Notes under the pieces: model-generated | Database searches by the model: none | What the model was told of the DNA's origin: nothing | Seen by the model: the letters and a program-made list of their open reading frames with translations, nothing else | Made by a program: the position numbers and the translations under genes | In this document: positions 45,153 to 55,066 of the stretch, one piece after another | Position numbering within the stretch: the stretch's first letter is position 1 | Layout of the letters: each line of letters begins with the position of its first letter | Origin: Cyclina sinensis | Taxonomy: Eukaryota > Mollusca > Bivalvia > Venerida > Veneridae | Length of the DNA stretch: 64,000 nt | Reading direction: 5' to 3' | Assembly: GCA_012932295.1 (NCBI GenBank) | Contig: JAAONU010000009.1 | Span: 8,101,535-8,165,534, forward strand

Positions 45153-48100
45153 AGTCAAATCATGGACCTTAATGATTTAGTAGGGAGCGTTTGGAAAGTC
45201 ACAGGTTCTGATCTTCGACGGAGCCATAGATGTTTTCTACAACAAAAACACTTAAGCCACAAATGTCTCGGTTCACCCAGCAATGCCCGATTAGTACCAG
45301 TTGTGAATGTTGCTGTTTCTTCTCCCAATCAATTGTTCTCGATTTAAATTGCAAGTGATATAAAAATAATCCGCGATGACATTCACCGCAGTTAAGCAAA
45401 CATTGAAAAGTGTAAATTGAATTAATACAAACCAGTCTTTGACACTGCGGAGTGTAAAGCTGCGCAATTAAAGATAATACATTTTTATAGGGTGGGATTT
45501 TGACAAGTTTTGTATGGAACCTTTGTTGAGGTCCAGTTGTGTCATATGGTTGATAAAACCAAATTAAGAAATCGTTCATTCGATTACTTACTCTTTCGCA
45601 ATTTTAATTGGTAAAATTGCAACGAACAGAACCGTAGCACAGTTTTTGTCTTTTATTTATTTGCACTGGTAATGCCAGAACTCTATTCGACAAAGCAGAA
45701 TAGTGTTTAATTAATTAGTTTTATTTCAAAACTAAAAACTCAAACTGATATATGGAAAATAACGGAAATAAATATCCCGAAATCGATTAGAGATATTCAA
45801 ACTTAGTAAAAAAAATGTGAATGACCTCAAGCTTCAGTAAGGGGAAATTACTGACATTTTCAGTATTTTTATTGAACTATTTACACGTTCTTAAAACATT
45901 TGTTTTTTGTATTGAATAAAAAAATAAGCTCACATACTCTACAATATCCGTTGGGCAAATGCTAATTTCAGAATGAAATGTCTCTATTGAAAAGAAAAAA
46001 AAATGGTAAATAACCAAACATACTTGTAACCTGTTGCCAAACCTGAGCGACTAAAGTAATGTTCATTTTTTAAAAAAACAAGTTATTTCAGTTAAGCAAA
46101 TTTTAAAGACATAAATTCACGTGATTATACAAGCGATTACTTATGAAAGCAATCTTCTTATGATTCATACAGTCTCAAATATTTTACATTCATTTTTGTT
46201 TTATTTTGCTGTGTTGTTGACTTATGGATTTTTGATACACTTGACGTTTTTAAAATTCAATAAACAAACGAGTATATATGATTTAAACATAAAACTGGCT
46301 CATAATGAAATCTTAAATAGAGAGAAGCAAGTGTTTTCATAGAAAAGATACAACTGTCGGTGTCTATGATACTTACAAGATGAAAATATGCCGTTACCGA
46401 CAGTTTTTGTTCTTTGATATCCTGCAATAAAAAAATTCACATGTATGTATGTCGTATTTATTATTAATTTAGATTTAATTGTCGTACTAATGTTAAGAAT
46501 ACATGGTAACAATGTGGCTCTATTTCCATAAACGAAATATTTTTGTGTGTGTCTGTGTGTTATATGCTATGCAATTGACTCCCGCTATTCTTTTTGGAAT
46601 GAGAATTTTTCATAAGGAAGGCAACATGCAATACAAGTCCCCTACTGGTGTGGTAGCCATTGGTGACAAGGTACATGTAATATGTACGTGGTGAATGTAT
46701 GTAACATTTCATTACAGACAATGTTGGCGGCAAGATAAAGGAAATTAATTAACTAATAAGATAACCAAGCTGCATGATCTATGTAAATCTTTTATCATTC
46801 TTACTCCAAATGTGAAATTTGTCCTTGAAACAAGACGAAAAGTATGGTTCGTTATCAAAGCAAAAGCGTATAGTCATCGACAGACAGACACAAAATTCCT
46901 TCTGATCTGTTATCATTGTAGCTCTTATACTTAGGAGATACGCTAAACGTAAAGTTTATGACAGAAAGACGAATGGTTATGAAATTCCGCAGTTGCACAA
47001 GTAAGATAGTGCATACTATTATCATGAAGTTTGGTAGTTTTGCAGACATGCTCAAGACATAGTCTGTGGCAGAAAGGCTTGGTTTAAATGAGTTAAACGT
47101 CTTATAACAGTCAAAGGCTGCTGGCAGTCACCGTCCGTGGGAAGGACCAGTACTAGACTCCCAGTTTTTGTAAAGAACGGTCATCTTTCTAATATAAATG
47201 GTAAGGGTCAATAGCGCGGCTCGATTCCATGACAACCAATCAGTGAGAGGTTCGATTCCATGACAACCAATCAGTGAGAGGCTCGATTCCATGACAACCA
47301 ATCAGTGAGAGGTTCGATTCCATGACTATTAATCAGTGAGAGGTTCGATTCCATGACTACCAATCAGTGAGAGGCAATTTAATTTGAAGTCAGCGAGTTT
47401 AATTACTCGACCACGGAGATAGGTCTTTTGACAGACAGACAGATGGATATGATATGTCGCGGATTCATTACTTAAGATGCATAAAAACATTACATTTAAA
47501 CAGACTAGCTCTAGCGTAGCTCTTAAACTTTTGGAGATGCGCTCAACACATAGTTTGAGACAGACAGATAGACAGACGGACTACCTGAAGTTATTTCAAA
47601 TTTTACACGTGATGTATTCGCAACACTGATATTCAAAATTATAGTAACCCAGAACAATGGTTGAGCAGTCGCAGTGATTTTATCTTTTAAAATTCATTGT
47701 GATAGGGAAGTTATGTACTGGACACGAAAAATAGACGGACTGACAGAAAAGCGTCGACCTCTTCCATCGGTAAGGTAAAAATATAATTCAACAGACACAT
47801 ACTTTCACATATAGGGACATTTGTTATGGAATATGGTAGACCAATCTTTAAAACTGCACAGAAAAGAAAAATCTTAAAAATTCGAGTTTTAAAATTTTTG
47901 TCTATAACCATAGTGAACATGTTAAACTGTGTAAAAAGTTAAACTAGGTTTACCAGAGAATTTAGTGACAGTAGATTAAGGGCTGTCTTTACTGTGACCT
48001 GCTTCTTAGGTCTTTGAAGGACCTCATAATTATCGAACAGCCATTGGCGTAGCTCAGATTCCAACTCCTTAGAATATTCGGGCGGTGGGCCTGGTGGAGG

Positions 48101-48241
48101 AGCAGCAATGCCTGAAACTAGATCAAAATAAATATGTTCATCATTTACTGTTTTTTCGGAAATTTAAACGTTACCTGTTGATGGGAGAGCTTTGCAAGTG
48201 TTCTTCATCTGGTGCAATTCAACCTTATTGATTAAATGGTG
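40519..48241 (-). CDS. Nicotinic acetylcholine receptor-like non-alpha subunit, gene A (nine exons, signal exon unresolved)
   Basis: A Cys-loop ligand-gated ion channel subunit of the nicotinic family in the cell membrane. Coding exons, 5' to 3': 48175-48241, 47954-48111, 46377-46421, 44853-44965, 43357-43436, 42584-42736, 42090-42253, 41393-41528 and 40519-40958. All junction phases agree and no stop interrupts. Visible signatures are [10 protein letters not shown] (loop A region), the 13-residue Cys loop [19 protein letters not shown] (loop B tryptophan), M1 with its proline, M2 beginning [21 protein letters not shown]3, a ~95-residue loop and M4. Loop C has no vicinal cysteine pair, so it is not an alpha subunit. 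Glutamates at M2 -1' and 20' and leucine at 9' suggest a cation channel. No confident signal-peptide exon was found, although 48,870-49,020 is a candidate. Confidence 0.92.
41393..41528 (-). CDS. Gene A exon: M2 pore helix
   Basis: 136 nt, CAG acceptor, T|GTAACT donor, encoding [39 protein letters not shown] and STSLL. The 9' leucine is kept. The 2' position is glycine, and 11' and 14' are tyrosines, which is unusual compared with the TLxISxLLxLTVF pattern of typical subunits. Confidence 0.95.
42090..42253 (-). CDS. Gene A exon: loop C and M1
   Basis: 164 nt encoding [39 protein letters not shown] and M1 ([13 protein letters not shown]). No CC pair is present where alpha subunits have it. 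Confidence 0.95.
42584..42736 (-). CDS. Gene A exon: Cys loop
   Basis: 153 nt (51 codons, phase 1 to 1) with [23 protein letters not shown] and [20 protein letters not shown]. The two Cys-loop cysteines are separated by 13 residues, as in all animal nicotinic subunits. It is one base shorter than the gene B equivalent. Confidence 0.95.
43095..43270 (+). mobile_element. Very degenerate tRNA-like SINE remnant
   Basis: GGGGTAGAGTGACTGTCTCT and AGAGGGTTCAAATTCC resemble box A and box B spacing. The body was not recognised. It lies in the gene A intron between exons 42584-42736 and 43357-43436. Confidence 0.35.
43357..43436 (-). CDS. Gene A exon: [16 protein letters not shown] segment
   Basis: 80 nt encoding [20 protein letters not shown] then IIAWMP, with GCAG acceptor and CCAG|GTCGGA donor. 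The tryptophan of the W-x-P motif before the Cys loop is here. Confidence 0.92.
43745..44012 (+). mobile_element. tRNA-derived SINE (family 2), copy 1, in gene A intron
   Basis: A head with AGTCCAGTGGTAGCGTACTG (box A region) is followed by a body with GATGTTAAACCGAGGTCCCA, GGGATGCTTTCTTTATCTTG and an end with CAGGTACCGACGATCAATAA. Box B is weak (GTGCAACCCC). The same family is at 52,592-52,835. Confidence 0.78.
44519..44829. mobile_element. 311-bp foldback element with GATGGTGAAA arms
   Basis: Long imperfect inverted ends: the left TATGGTGTTCCGTTTGGACA, AGTGACC..., TTTACCC matches the complement of the right end (GGGTAAATAAGTCACT, TTGTCCAAACAGTACACCGT). The arms continue with GATGGTGAAAACG / CGTTTTCACCATC motifs in opposite directions, so almost the whole element can fold. 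It sits in a gene A intron, 21 bp downstream of the 44,853 splice donor. Confidence 0.7.
44853..44965 (-). CDS. Gene A exon: loop D/loop A region
   Basis: 113 nt, acceptor TTCAAG, donor AACTC|GTACGT. It encodes [15 protein letters not shown], then [19 protein letters not shown]. The donor is 24 bp from the edge of a foldback element at 44,519-44,829. Confidence 0.92.
45114..45149. repeat. (GA)n microsatellite
   Basis: About 17 GA dinucleotides in the gene A intron; the apparent frame through it is accidental. Confidence 0.9.
46377..46421 (-). CDS. Gene A exon: beta-1 strand mini-exon
   Basis: 45 nt encoding [15 protein letters not shown], with TTGCAG acceptor and GTAAGT donor. The small 45-nt exon is a classic nicotinic-receptor exon, and gene B has the same one (61823-61867). 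Confidence 0.9.
46860..47600 (+). repeat. Degenerate GACAGACAGA-type repeats in gene A intron
   Basis: Three blocks with CGACAGACAGACA, GACAGACAGACAGATGG and GACAGACAGATAGACAGACG, each near GTAGCTCTTA(T/A)ACTT and GAGAT(A/G)CGCT, appear to be units of one decayed repeat family. The 31-bp minisatellite (47,218-47,373) lies inside. Confidence 0.45.
47218..47373 (+). repeat. 31-bp minisatellite, five copies
   Basis: Unit GGTTCGATTCCATGACAACC then AATCAGTGAGA, repeated five times with few changes. Each unit contains CCAATCA, a CCAAT-box-like motif. It lies in the gene A intron between the 45-nt exon and the N-terminal exon. Confidence 0.88.
47954..48111 (-). CDS. Gene A exon: mature N-terminus and first helix
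   Basis: 158 nt, acceptor GTTTCAG, donor CTCTG|GTAAAC. It encodes a proline-rich start ([18 protein letters not shown]) and [20 protein letters not shown], the amphipathic helix and RP motif typical of nicotinic subunits. Confidence 0.88.
48175..48241 (-). CDS. Gene A exon: N-terminal segment
   Basis: 67 nt, acceptor TTTTTTCCAG, donor ACAG|GTAACG, encoding [20 protein letters not shown] then ST. It enters in phase 0 and leaves one base that completes a glycine codon with the next exon. There is no hydrophobic stretch, so the signal peptide must be encoded upstream. Confidence 0.65.
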
Positions 48242-49600
48242 CTGGAAAAAATTAACATTTCTTTATATCTTTATAATCAAATCCATTTATATAAAGATAA
48301 GAATAACACAGATACAAGGACACTAATGAGAGACTAAAGAAACGTTAAACACGTTTTACAAATGTATTTATTTCTATTACGAATCAAAATTTGACGGCGC
48401 TTGATTCCTCAAAAGTTAAACTCAAAACCAGTTTTCGTATATTTTATTATTCTTTCAAACTGTTATAAATATACTGTTAAAATATGAATATCTTCTCAAA
48501 ATAAGATGCCATATTGCAGCTCCAGACTTCTTGTAACTTCTTGCTGTCAATGGTCTAACACATCTGTTTATTTTACTTCGATTAGAAAACACGTTAACTT
48601 TATGTAAATCCCGCTCAACAACTGCTTTCCTGGGTTTTACCAGTATTTTTTTCAAAAGTTTAAAATGTGGAAAGTCAGCAGCGAATATCACCCGTGATGT
48701 GATTCGAACCAGCGACCTCATAGTCTGGTCTTTGGCGCCTAAACCACTGCAAAGTCTTAATGCGAGTTTCAAAGGAGGAATTAGTAAAAACAGTGAAATT
48801 CTGAAAGAACTAAGACATTTCCTGACACCACTAAAATCATTCTAAACTTACATAATATGCAAAACGTCGCTCCAAATAAGGATATTCCTCGCATAGTGAA
48901 AGACAAAGTCCCACAGATTGATCTATACCGCACAATTCAGAAAATACCAACAACAAGAAATACAGTGAAGCCGTAAATAAACACGCATGTTACGGTTAAA
49001 TTTCATTCTAATAGATAAAGCCTTCAAATCAATAAAAGAGAAAAGAAATTAATCTTGTGTCAATTGATTGGGTTATTACAAAATTAAATATTGAGAAAAG
49101 TGTTATTGACAAGACCGTTTGATCCAGTAGGATCACTTTATTTTAAATAATTGCTTCTATCGGGTAGGTTTTGTATTTCCAGTCGTTAAAACATAAAGGT
49201 TCTATGTTCTATTCAATAAATAAAATGATAAAACACTTTTACTTTTCTTCCTCGGTTTGCCGAAAACAAATATTATTAATTGATCTGACAGAGTCCCTTG
49301 TTATCAACTAATTAATCGTAATTACTATCCAGTATTTACTTCTTATTGATTTTTTAAAAATTCCTAATATAAGATCTACAAATTACAATGAAATTTAAGA
49401 CCAAAATGAAACAGAAAAAAACAGATAAATGAAAAAATGCCAGTTACCTATTGCGTTACACATTTGACCTTGAACTTTCTACGGCAGTCTTTTATAAACG
49501 ATTAGGAACAAATTTCCAATGAAGATCATAACGTTATGTCTCTATGAGCTTGGCTAAGCTATATTTGTATTGTATATACCAGGCAAATATCGTCAAAAAA
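48242..49600. other. Upstream region of gene A
   Basis: This contains a family-4 SINE (48,500-48,780). A candidate signal exon region at 48,870-49,020 is hydrophobic in one frame (FTASLYFLLLVFSELCG) and ends at a YY|GTAAGT donor in the correct phase 0, but that frame lacks an in-frame ATG after a TAA. Another frame starts MRVYLRLHCISCC and could splice at GCG|GTATAG. Neither was accepted as a CDS. Confidence 0.35.
48500..48780 (-). mobile_element. tRNA-derived SINE (family 4), copy 2
   Basis: The minus-strand head GCAGTGGTTTAGGCGCCAAA, GAGGTCGCTGGTTCGAATC is followed by TTTCCACATTTTAAACTTTT, AATACTGGTAAAACCCAGG and an extended tail with GTTAGACCATTGACAGC. The accidental 105-codon frame across it is not a gene. 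Confidence 0.65.
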
Positions 49601-49604
49601 TTTT

Positions 49605-49672
49605 AAATGGGGTGGCCTCAGCGGCAGGTCCGACAGAACTCGAACTTACGACCTCCCGCTACCGAGGTACGG
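49605..49672 (-). mobile_element. tRNA-like SINE remnant
   Basis: The minus strand has TACCTCGGTAGCGGGAGGTC and CGTAAGTTCGAGTTCTGTC, resembling boxes A and B. It has no recognisable body and does not fold fully as a tRNA. Confidence 0.4.
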
Positions 49673-50168
49673 TCACGGATTTTATTTTTTATAAAAAAGA
49701 AAAAAAAAGCTTCGGATATCACTAATCTAATTCTTCCGATACGTAAAAACGTTTTGTTATAGACTGTTTTTTCAGTTCAAATACCAGTATTTCAAGAATG
49801 TCAGAAACCATAAACTATCACCTTACAACTTCTAAAGCAAAACTACTCAACCGATACTGTAAATTTCAGCCAAAATTGTAATCGGGCAGCTATAAAAGTA
49901 CATAAATTCATAACTAGAAATATCAAATTATAAAATCGGACGGTTAAACAAGAGCAAAGACGGCGATTGTTATTCAGTGTGAAGAAGGAGTAATAAAAAT
50001 CAGGAGGTGGAACGTATAATGGGCAAAATATATATCAACAGATGTATCAGATAGTTATCTGAAAGTAATAGGCACTACACTGAGTGTAATAGTGAAATTT
50101 CCTTACCACTCGATGACTGAAAAAAAGAAAAAAAATGAAAAAAAAACGGCAAAAAAAGTCGTTTTTTT
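49673..50168. other. Gene-free stretch
   Basis: AT-rich; nothing was recognised. Confidence 0.35.
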
Positions 50169-50340
50169 ACGGTGGCTCAGAGGCGACATGCACTAGTCTT
50201 TTTTTTTTCATTTTCACTACCTTTTTTTTATCTCATTCACACGAGATTCTTACTCGCCGGAACAACTTAGTGTGTTATTAAATCGAGGGAACGAAGTGCA
50301 ATTAAAAAAAGAAACAGTGCATGTCACTGTGCTACCACAG
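50169..50340. mobile_element. ~170-bp element with imperfect inverted ends
   Basis: Left end ACGGTGGCTCAGAGGCGACA then TGCACT; right end AGTGCATGTCACTGTGCTAC then CACAG. The arms pair over about 24 bases with several mismatches, and both are followed inward by T-rich/A-rich sequence. The flanks share only T runs, so no target duplication can be claimed. Confidence 0.5.
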
Positions 50341-51239
50341 TTTTTGATCTTTTAATATCTAAGTTTTTCTTCCTTTTTATCAGTGAGACCGTTATAAGTT
50401 TGATATTAATAAGAATTTAATCAAACAAAACACTAATGAAGGAAAGACCCACAAGAAAGAACTAACATAAATGTCGAGAAAGTATCTGCTCACACTGACC
50501 TACATTGAGCCGAGTTGTTACACGTCCAGGAGATATACCAATTAATATGCATTTTACGTGGCCCTCATGCAAGACTGGTTCTTAATCCGCAGTTCTGCTT
50601 TCATTATAAACGACCTATTTTATGTGATAAGAAAAGAAAAAAAATCGAAATATGATTTCAAAACACGTTTGATTTATGACGGGTATACCCTAAAATATTG
50701 GTATAAGAAATACTAAAGCAGACGGAATTCAACACTGAATCCAAAACAAACTCTTTAATACGCCTCTGTGAACAACACAGAATGATCAAGGATGTTAGGA
50801 ACTTTTAAAGTTATCATTTCCGAATAACTGGATTCTGCAGTCTGTTGATGTTGAAGACCATTTAACATTTTGGTTAAAAAGCATTTTGTAACTTTTGCTG
50901 TTTTCGGCTAGGTGAAATTTGGAATCAAGTATAACATAACATATCCATATACTTGTATACCTAAGTATAACATATCTAAAAGTCCTTGTATTTGTCGCAT
51001 TTTTCAGGTGAAGCCCTCAGCTTGTTAAGTATTTCAGCCTGATAAGTATTTTATTTAATTCCGGGTCTATGAAATTTATCAGCAGTCAAAGATGAGAGCT
51101 ATTTGAATGATGTTTTGTTTTTGTGGATGGAATTTGGTTTCCTTGTCAGGTAAGTAGGTCAGATCCTGTTTTCTGACAGTCTCTGGTGAAGCAAACACAT
51201 CTAAACCTAGAAACTGTTTGAATTGCTAGTTCTAGTTTG
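50341..51239. other. Gene-free stretch
   Basis: Nothing was recognised. Confidence 0.35.
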
Positions 51240-51425
51240 ATATTTGTTTGTTTTATTGGGGTATAACACCATTTTCAACAGCTGTGGTTATATCCCGTCG
51301 ACCAGTCCACTTAACAAGTGTTTCTGGTATCCAACCACTCTCCGCAAGCGACTGAATACTTCCCCACTTGATTTAGAGGTGATGGACAAATGACTAATAG
51401 AGGCATTTTCAGTTTGATGGAAGGT
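51240..51425 (-). mobile_element. SINE (family 1) body, minus strand
   Basis: Read on the minus strand it ends GGTGTTATACCCCAATAAAA, CAAACAAATA, and contains CCACTTAACAAG complement and the GCTTGCGGAGAGTGG block, matching 54,930-55,066. The tRNA head is not clear. Confidence 0.6.
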
Positions 51426-52380
51426 AAGTAAGGCGAGTAGATTTTAAAGCACGTCTTGCGGCTTGGCATAGAAACAGATATTAAAATCGTCATCATCAAT
51501 TCTAACAACAACAACAAATTTACATTACATTTGCTGATGATATGCAGTAATAAGCTCTTGTTTTTTGGTGGATATGGAAAGAATTGTCTCCCTTTGATAA
51601 CAATGCCTTAAAACAATGTTTCATGTTTTTTTTTCCAGATATTAAGGTCGAATTATCTGTCTTCTTGTGCTTATGTAAGAAAAGAATTTGCATAAGGAAA
51701 AGGAACCAAACTGAGCATCTAATGAATGATATTTTACTTTCTAGAAGCTTTTCTGTAGGCATTTTGAAACTTTATTTTATTACATTTTATCTGGAAATAC
51801 ATTTTCTACACAAGCATTAATTGTGATTGTTTGGAAGTTTAAGTTGACAAAGAACATTTGCTACTTTACTTTGTCTTGTGACAAGGGCCTGAGATCTGAA
51901 TTTTGGGCAAGTTCAAGAAATGAAGACATGCTGTTCCTTTAACATTTTTATGTGTCCCTTTAAATAATAATCAATATCGTGAATTCAATGGCAGGTGTTT
52001 GTTCAGGACCTTGGATATGGCACTGTGGCTTTATAGGTTATATAGGAAATAACTGTCTCGGATTTCTAACTGTACTTGTGAAGTACAAGTTGAGGTACTA
52101 ATAGGCCCAAAACAGCCGACTTTCCTGAACAAATGAAATCTAAATAGGAGGCAAATATCACGAGTTTTCACGACCCTTAATTTTTCGACCATTAAGTTAT
52201 TTAAGAAGTCCGGACAAGTTATTGGCATTTGTAGATTAAGGACCATACAATCAAGTACAATTCATTTTATCTTCAGATTCTTATTCAGTGAAAGCGAATG
52301 CTGGTTCAAAGACGACAACTTTGTGATTTGCATGGTTTTAAGACGCAATTTCCTGCCCTCTCGCGTCATAAAACAATAGA
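51426..52380. other. Gene-free stretch
   Basis: No exon, RNA or repeat was recognised. The 60-80-codon frames on both strands near 51,520-51,820 lack motifs. Confidence 0.35.
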
Positions 52381-52591
52381 CTAGCAGGGTGAAAAACTAG
52401 GTGGATTGACACATAAAAGGCGGGCTGAAAAACTAAATAAATCAACACATAAAAGGCGGGGTGAAGAATTAGATAGATTAACACATAAAAGACGGGCTGA
52501 AAAACTAAATAGATTAACACATAAAAGGCGGGCTGAAAAACTGGATAGATTAACACATAAAAAGGCTGGCTGAAAAACTAGATAAATCAAA
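52381..52591 (+). repeat. ~35-bp minisatellite, left block
   Basis: Six diverged units of GAAAAACTAGATAGATTAAC then ACATAAAAGGCGGGCT. It is the same unit as the large array from 52,870, from which it is separated by a SINE. Confidence 0.85.
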
Positions 52592-52835
52592 GGAGTGGAT
52601 GTGGTCCAGTGGTAACGTGCACGACTGGTAAACCAGGGGTCTTGAGTTCGAGCCCCCACTCCTCCGAGACGTTAAACCGAGGTCCTATGTATCAGTGCTA
52701 TACACTGAGTTGCAAAAGAACCAGGGGTGTCTCTGGGATGCTTTCTGTATCTTGCACTACCCCCACAACATAAAATAACTAATCTTTTCAGGATTCGTCA
52801 GTTATATATGCGCAACCAGTACCGACGATAAATAA
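52592..52835 (+). mobile_element. tRNA-derived SINE (family 2), copy 2, inserted in a minisatellite
   Basis: The head GATGTGGTCCAGTGGTAACG and TTGAGTTCGAGCCCCC (good box B) is followed by a body with GACGTTAAACCGAGGTCCTA and GGGATGCTTTCTGTATCTTG and the end CCAGTACCGACGATAAATAA. AGATAAATCAA stands before and AGATAAAATCAA after it (near 52,853), an approximate target duplication, though the array itself contains similar words. Confidence 0.8.
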
Positions 52836-52869
52836 GTTTAAATAGGTAGATAGATAAAATCAATACATA

Positions 52870-53945
52870 TACATAAAACTAGATAGATTAACATATAAAA
52901 CGCAGGCTGGAAAACTAGATAGATTAACATATAAAGCGCAGGCTGGAAAACTAGATAGATTAACACATAAAGCGCAGGCTGGAAAACTAGATAGATTAAC
53001 ATATAAAACGCAGGCTGGAAAACTAGATAGATTAACATATAAAACGCAGGCTGGAAAACTAGATAGATTAACACATAAAACGCAGGCTGGAAAACTAGAT
53101 AGATTAACATATAAAACGCAGGCTGGAAAACTAGATAGATTAACATATAAAAGCGCAGGCTGGAAAACTAGATAGATTAACATATAAAACGCAGGCTGGA
53201 AAACTAGATAGATTAACACATAAAGCGCAGGCTGGAAAACTAGATAGATTAACATATAAAACGCAGGCTGGAAAACTAGATAGATTAACATATAAAAGGC
53301 AGGCTGGAAAACTAGATAGATTAACACATAAAACGCAGGCTGGAAAACTAGATAGATTAACATATAAAAGGCAGGCTGGAAAACTAGATAGATTAACACA
53401 TAAAGCGCAGGCTGGAAAACTAGATAGATTAACATATAAAAGGCAGGCTGGAAAACTAGATAGATTAACATATAAAACGCAGGCTGGAAAACTAGATAGA
53501 TTAACACATAAAGCGCAGGCTGGAAAACTAGATAGATTAACATATAAAACGCAGGCTGGAAAACTAGATAGATTAACACATAAAGCGCAGGCTGGAAAAC
53601 TAGATAGATTAACATATAAAACGCAGGCTGGAAAACTAGATAGATTAACATATAAAGCGCAGGCTGGAAAACTAGATAGATTAACATATAAAACGCAGGC
53701 TGGAAAACTAGATAGATTAACATATAAAAGGCAGGCTGGAAAACTAGATAGATTAACACATAAAGCGCAGGCTGGAAAACTAGATAGATTAACATATAAA
53801 ACGCAGGCTGGAAAACTAGATAGATTAACATATAAAACGCAGGCTGGAAAACTAGATAGATTAACATATAAAACGCAGGCTGGAAAACTAGATAGATTAA
53901 CACATAAAACGCAGGCTGGAAAACTAGATAGATTAACATATAAAA
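52870..53945 (+). repeat. 36-bp minisatellite, about 30 copies
   Basis: Unit: AAAACTAGATAGATTAACAT then ATAAAACGCAGGCTGG. Variants at the ACATATAAAACGC / ACACATAAAGCGC / ACATATAAAAGGC position are interspersed, with BA-type alternation in places. Because 36 is a multiple of three and the unit lacks stops on the minus strand, a 359-codon frame (YLVFQPAFYMLI repeats) runs through 52,860-53,939; it is not evidence of a gene. A more decayed continuation reaches about 54,330. Confidence 0.93.
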
Positions 53946-54329
53946 GGCATGGTTAATACTAGATAAATTAAAACCTTGAAGACAGGGTGAAAATAAGATA
54001 AATTAACACATAAACGGTAGGGTGGAAACTAGATAAATTTAAAAAGCAGGGTGAAAACTAAACAACTTCAAACGTAGCATGCAGGTTGAAAACTGAATTT
54101 CTTTAATTCTGAATAGGTAAGGTGATATCTAAACTACTAAAACATGTAGGTAGGGAAAAATGAAAACCATGTGTATCTGAATTAACAGGATAAAAATGAA
54201 GTCACTGTATATATCTGACTATACAGGGTAAAAATGAAAACAATGTCTATCTGGGTAGAAATGGAAGCACTATATCTATCTTAATAAACAGCGTAAAAAT
54301 GAAAACAGTATAAACTGAATAAACAGGAC

Positions 54330-54799
54330 TGAACGGTATGGCTAAAAAAAATTAATGTTTTGTTTCTCAGGCCCTGCCGCATACGTTTTAGAACGCCCGC
54401 TTCGATTTTCAATCGCTGGCAAAAAAAATTTTTATTTATTAAAACGTCTTTTTACTATTCCCGGTGTGACAAGAAGCACCGCAGTAAACGGTTTATGTTA
54501 ATAGCAATCGTAACAACTCGGCCTTTGTCGACAACTTCGTATAAAGACCTCGTATGTAAGTATATGAATACACCAACTGGTCATTCGCCTCGGCTTTATT
54601 AAATATAAACAAACTTGGCAGAACTCAAGCAGTTTCTGTCTTATGCATTAGACAAATATGAAAATAAATGTTAATTTAAGGTATAAACAGATAGAGGCAT
54701 TAAGAAATGTTTTTAATTTAGCAGACACCACCTGCATAAAAAATAGTCCAATATGGCGCCTACCACATTATTTCCGAGGTGACTCATTGAAGTCGCCCG
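54330..54799. other. Gene-free stretch
   Basis: Nothing was recognised; an 80-codon plus-strand frame at 54,360-54,602 has no motif. Confidence 0.35.
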
Positions 54800-55066
54800 A
54801 GGTGTTTGGAATGTGTCAATAGGTAGAGCACTGGATTAGTCGGTCGTTGGTTCGACCCCTGGGCAGGGCAAAATTTCTCCGTGACAATTGTTCTCAGACA
54901 TTGTGTCTTATGTTCATTTGTATCTCACCGTTGATTCAGAGTAGATCATGTGGGAACAGTAGTCAGTCAGTTGCGGAGAAATTGGCAATTACTGGTTAGG
55001 TGGACTGACCGCTGAGATATAACATATGTTGAAATCGGCGTTAAACCCCAAAACAAACAAATATAT
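54800..55066 (+). mobile_element. tRNA-derived SINE (family 1), best copy
   Basis: The head TCAATAGGTAGAGCACTGGA and GTTGGTTCGACCCCTGG gives boxes A and B. The body includes CTCCGTGACAATTGTTCTCA, AGTCAGTTGCGGAGAAATTG and ACTGGTTAGGTGGACTGACC. The end is GGCGTTAAACCCCAAAACAA then ACAAATAT. Relatives lie at 27,480-27,745 and 51,240-51,425. Confidence 0.8.

Noticed and set aside
45069..45579. Frames around the (GA)n tract
   Set aside because: One reads through the microsatellite as RERERE; the other lacks motifs; both lie in a receptor intron.
52860..53939. A 359-codon frame rich in YLVFQPAFYMLI repeats
   Set aside because: It is produced by a 36-bp tandem repeat with no stops in one frame, has no non-repetitive part, no splice context and is broken by length variants.
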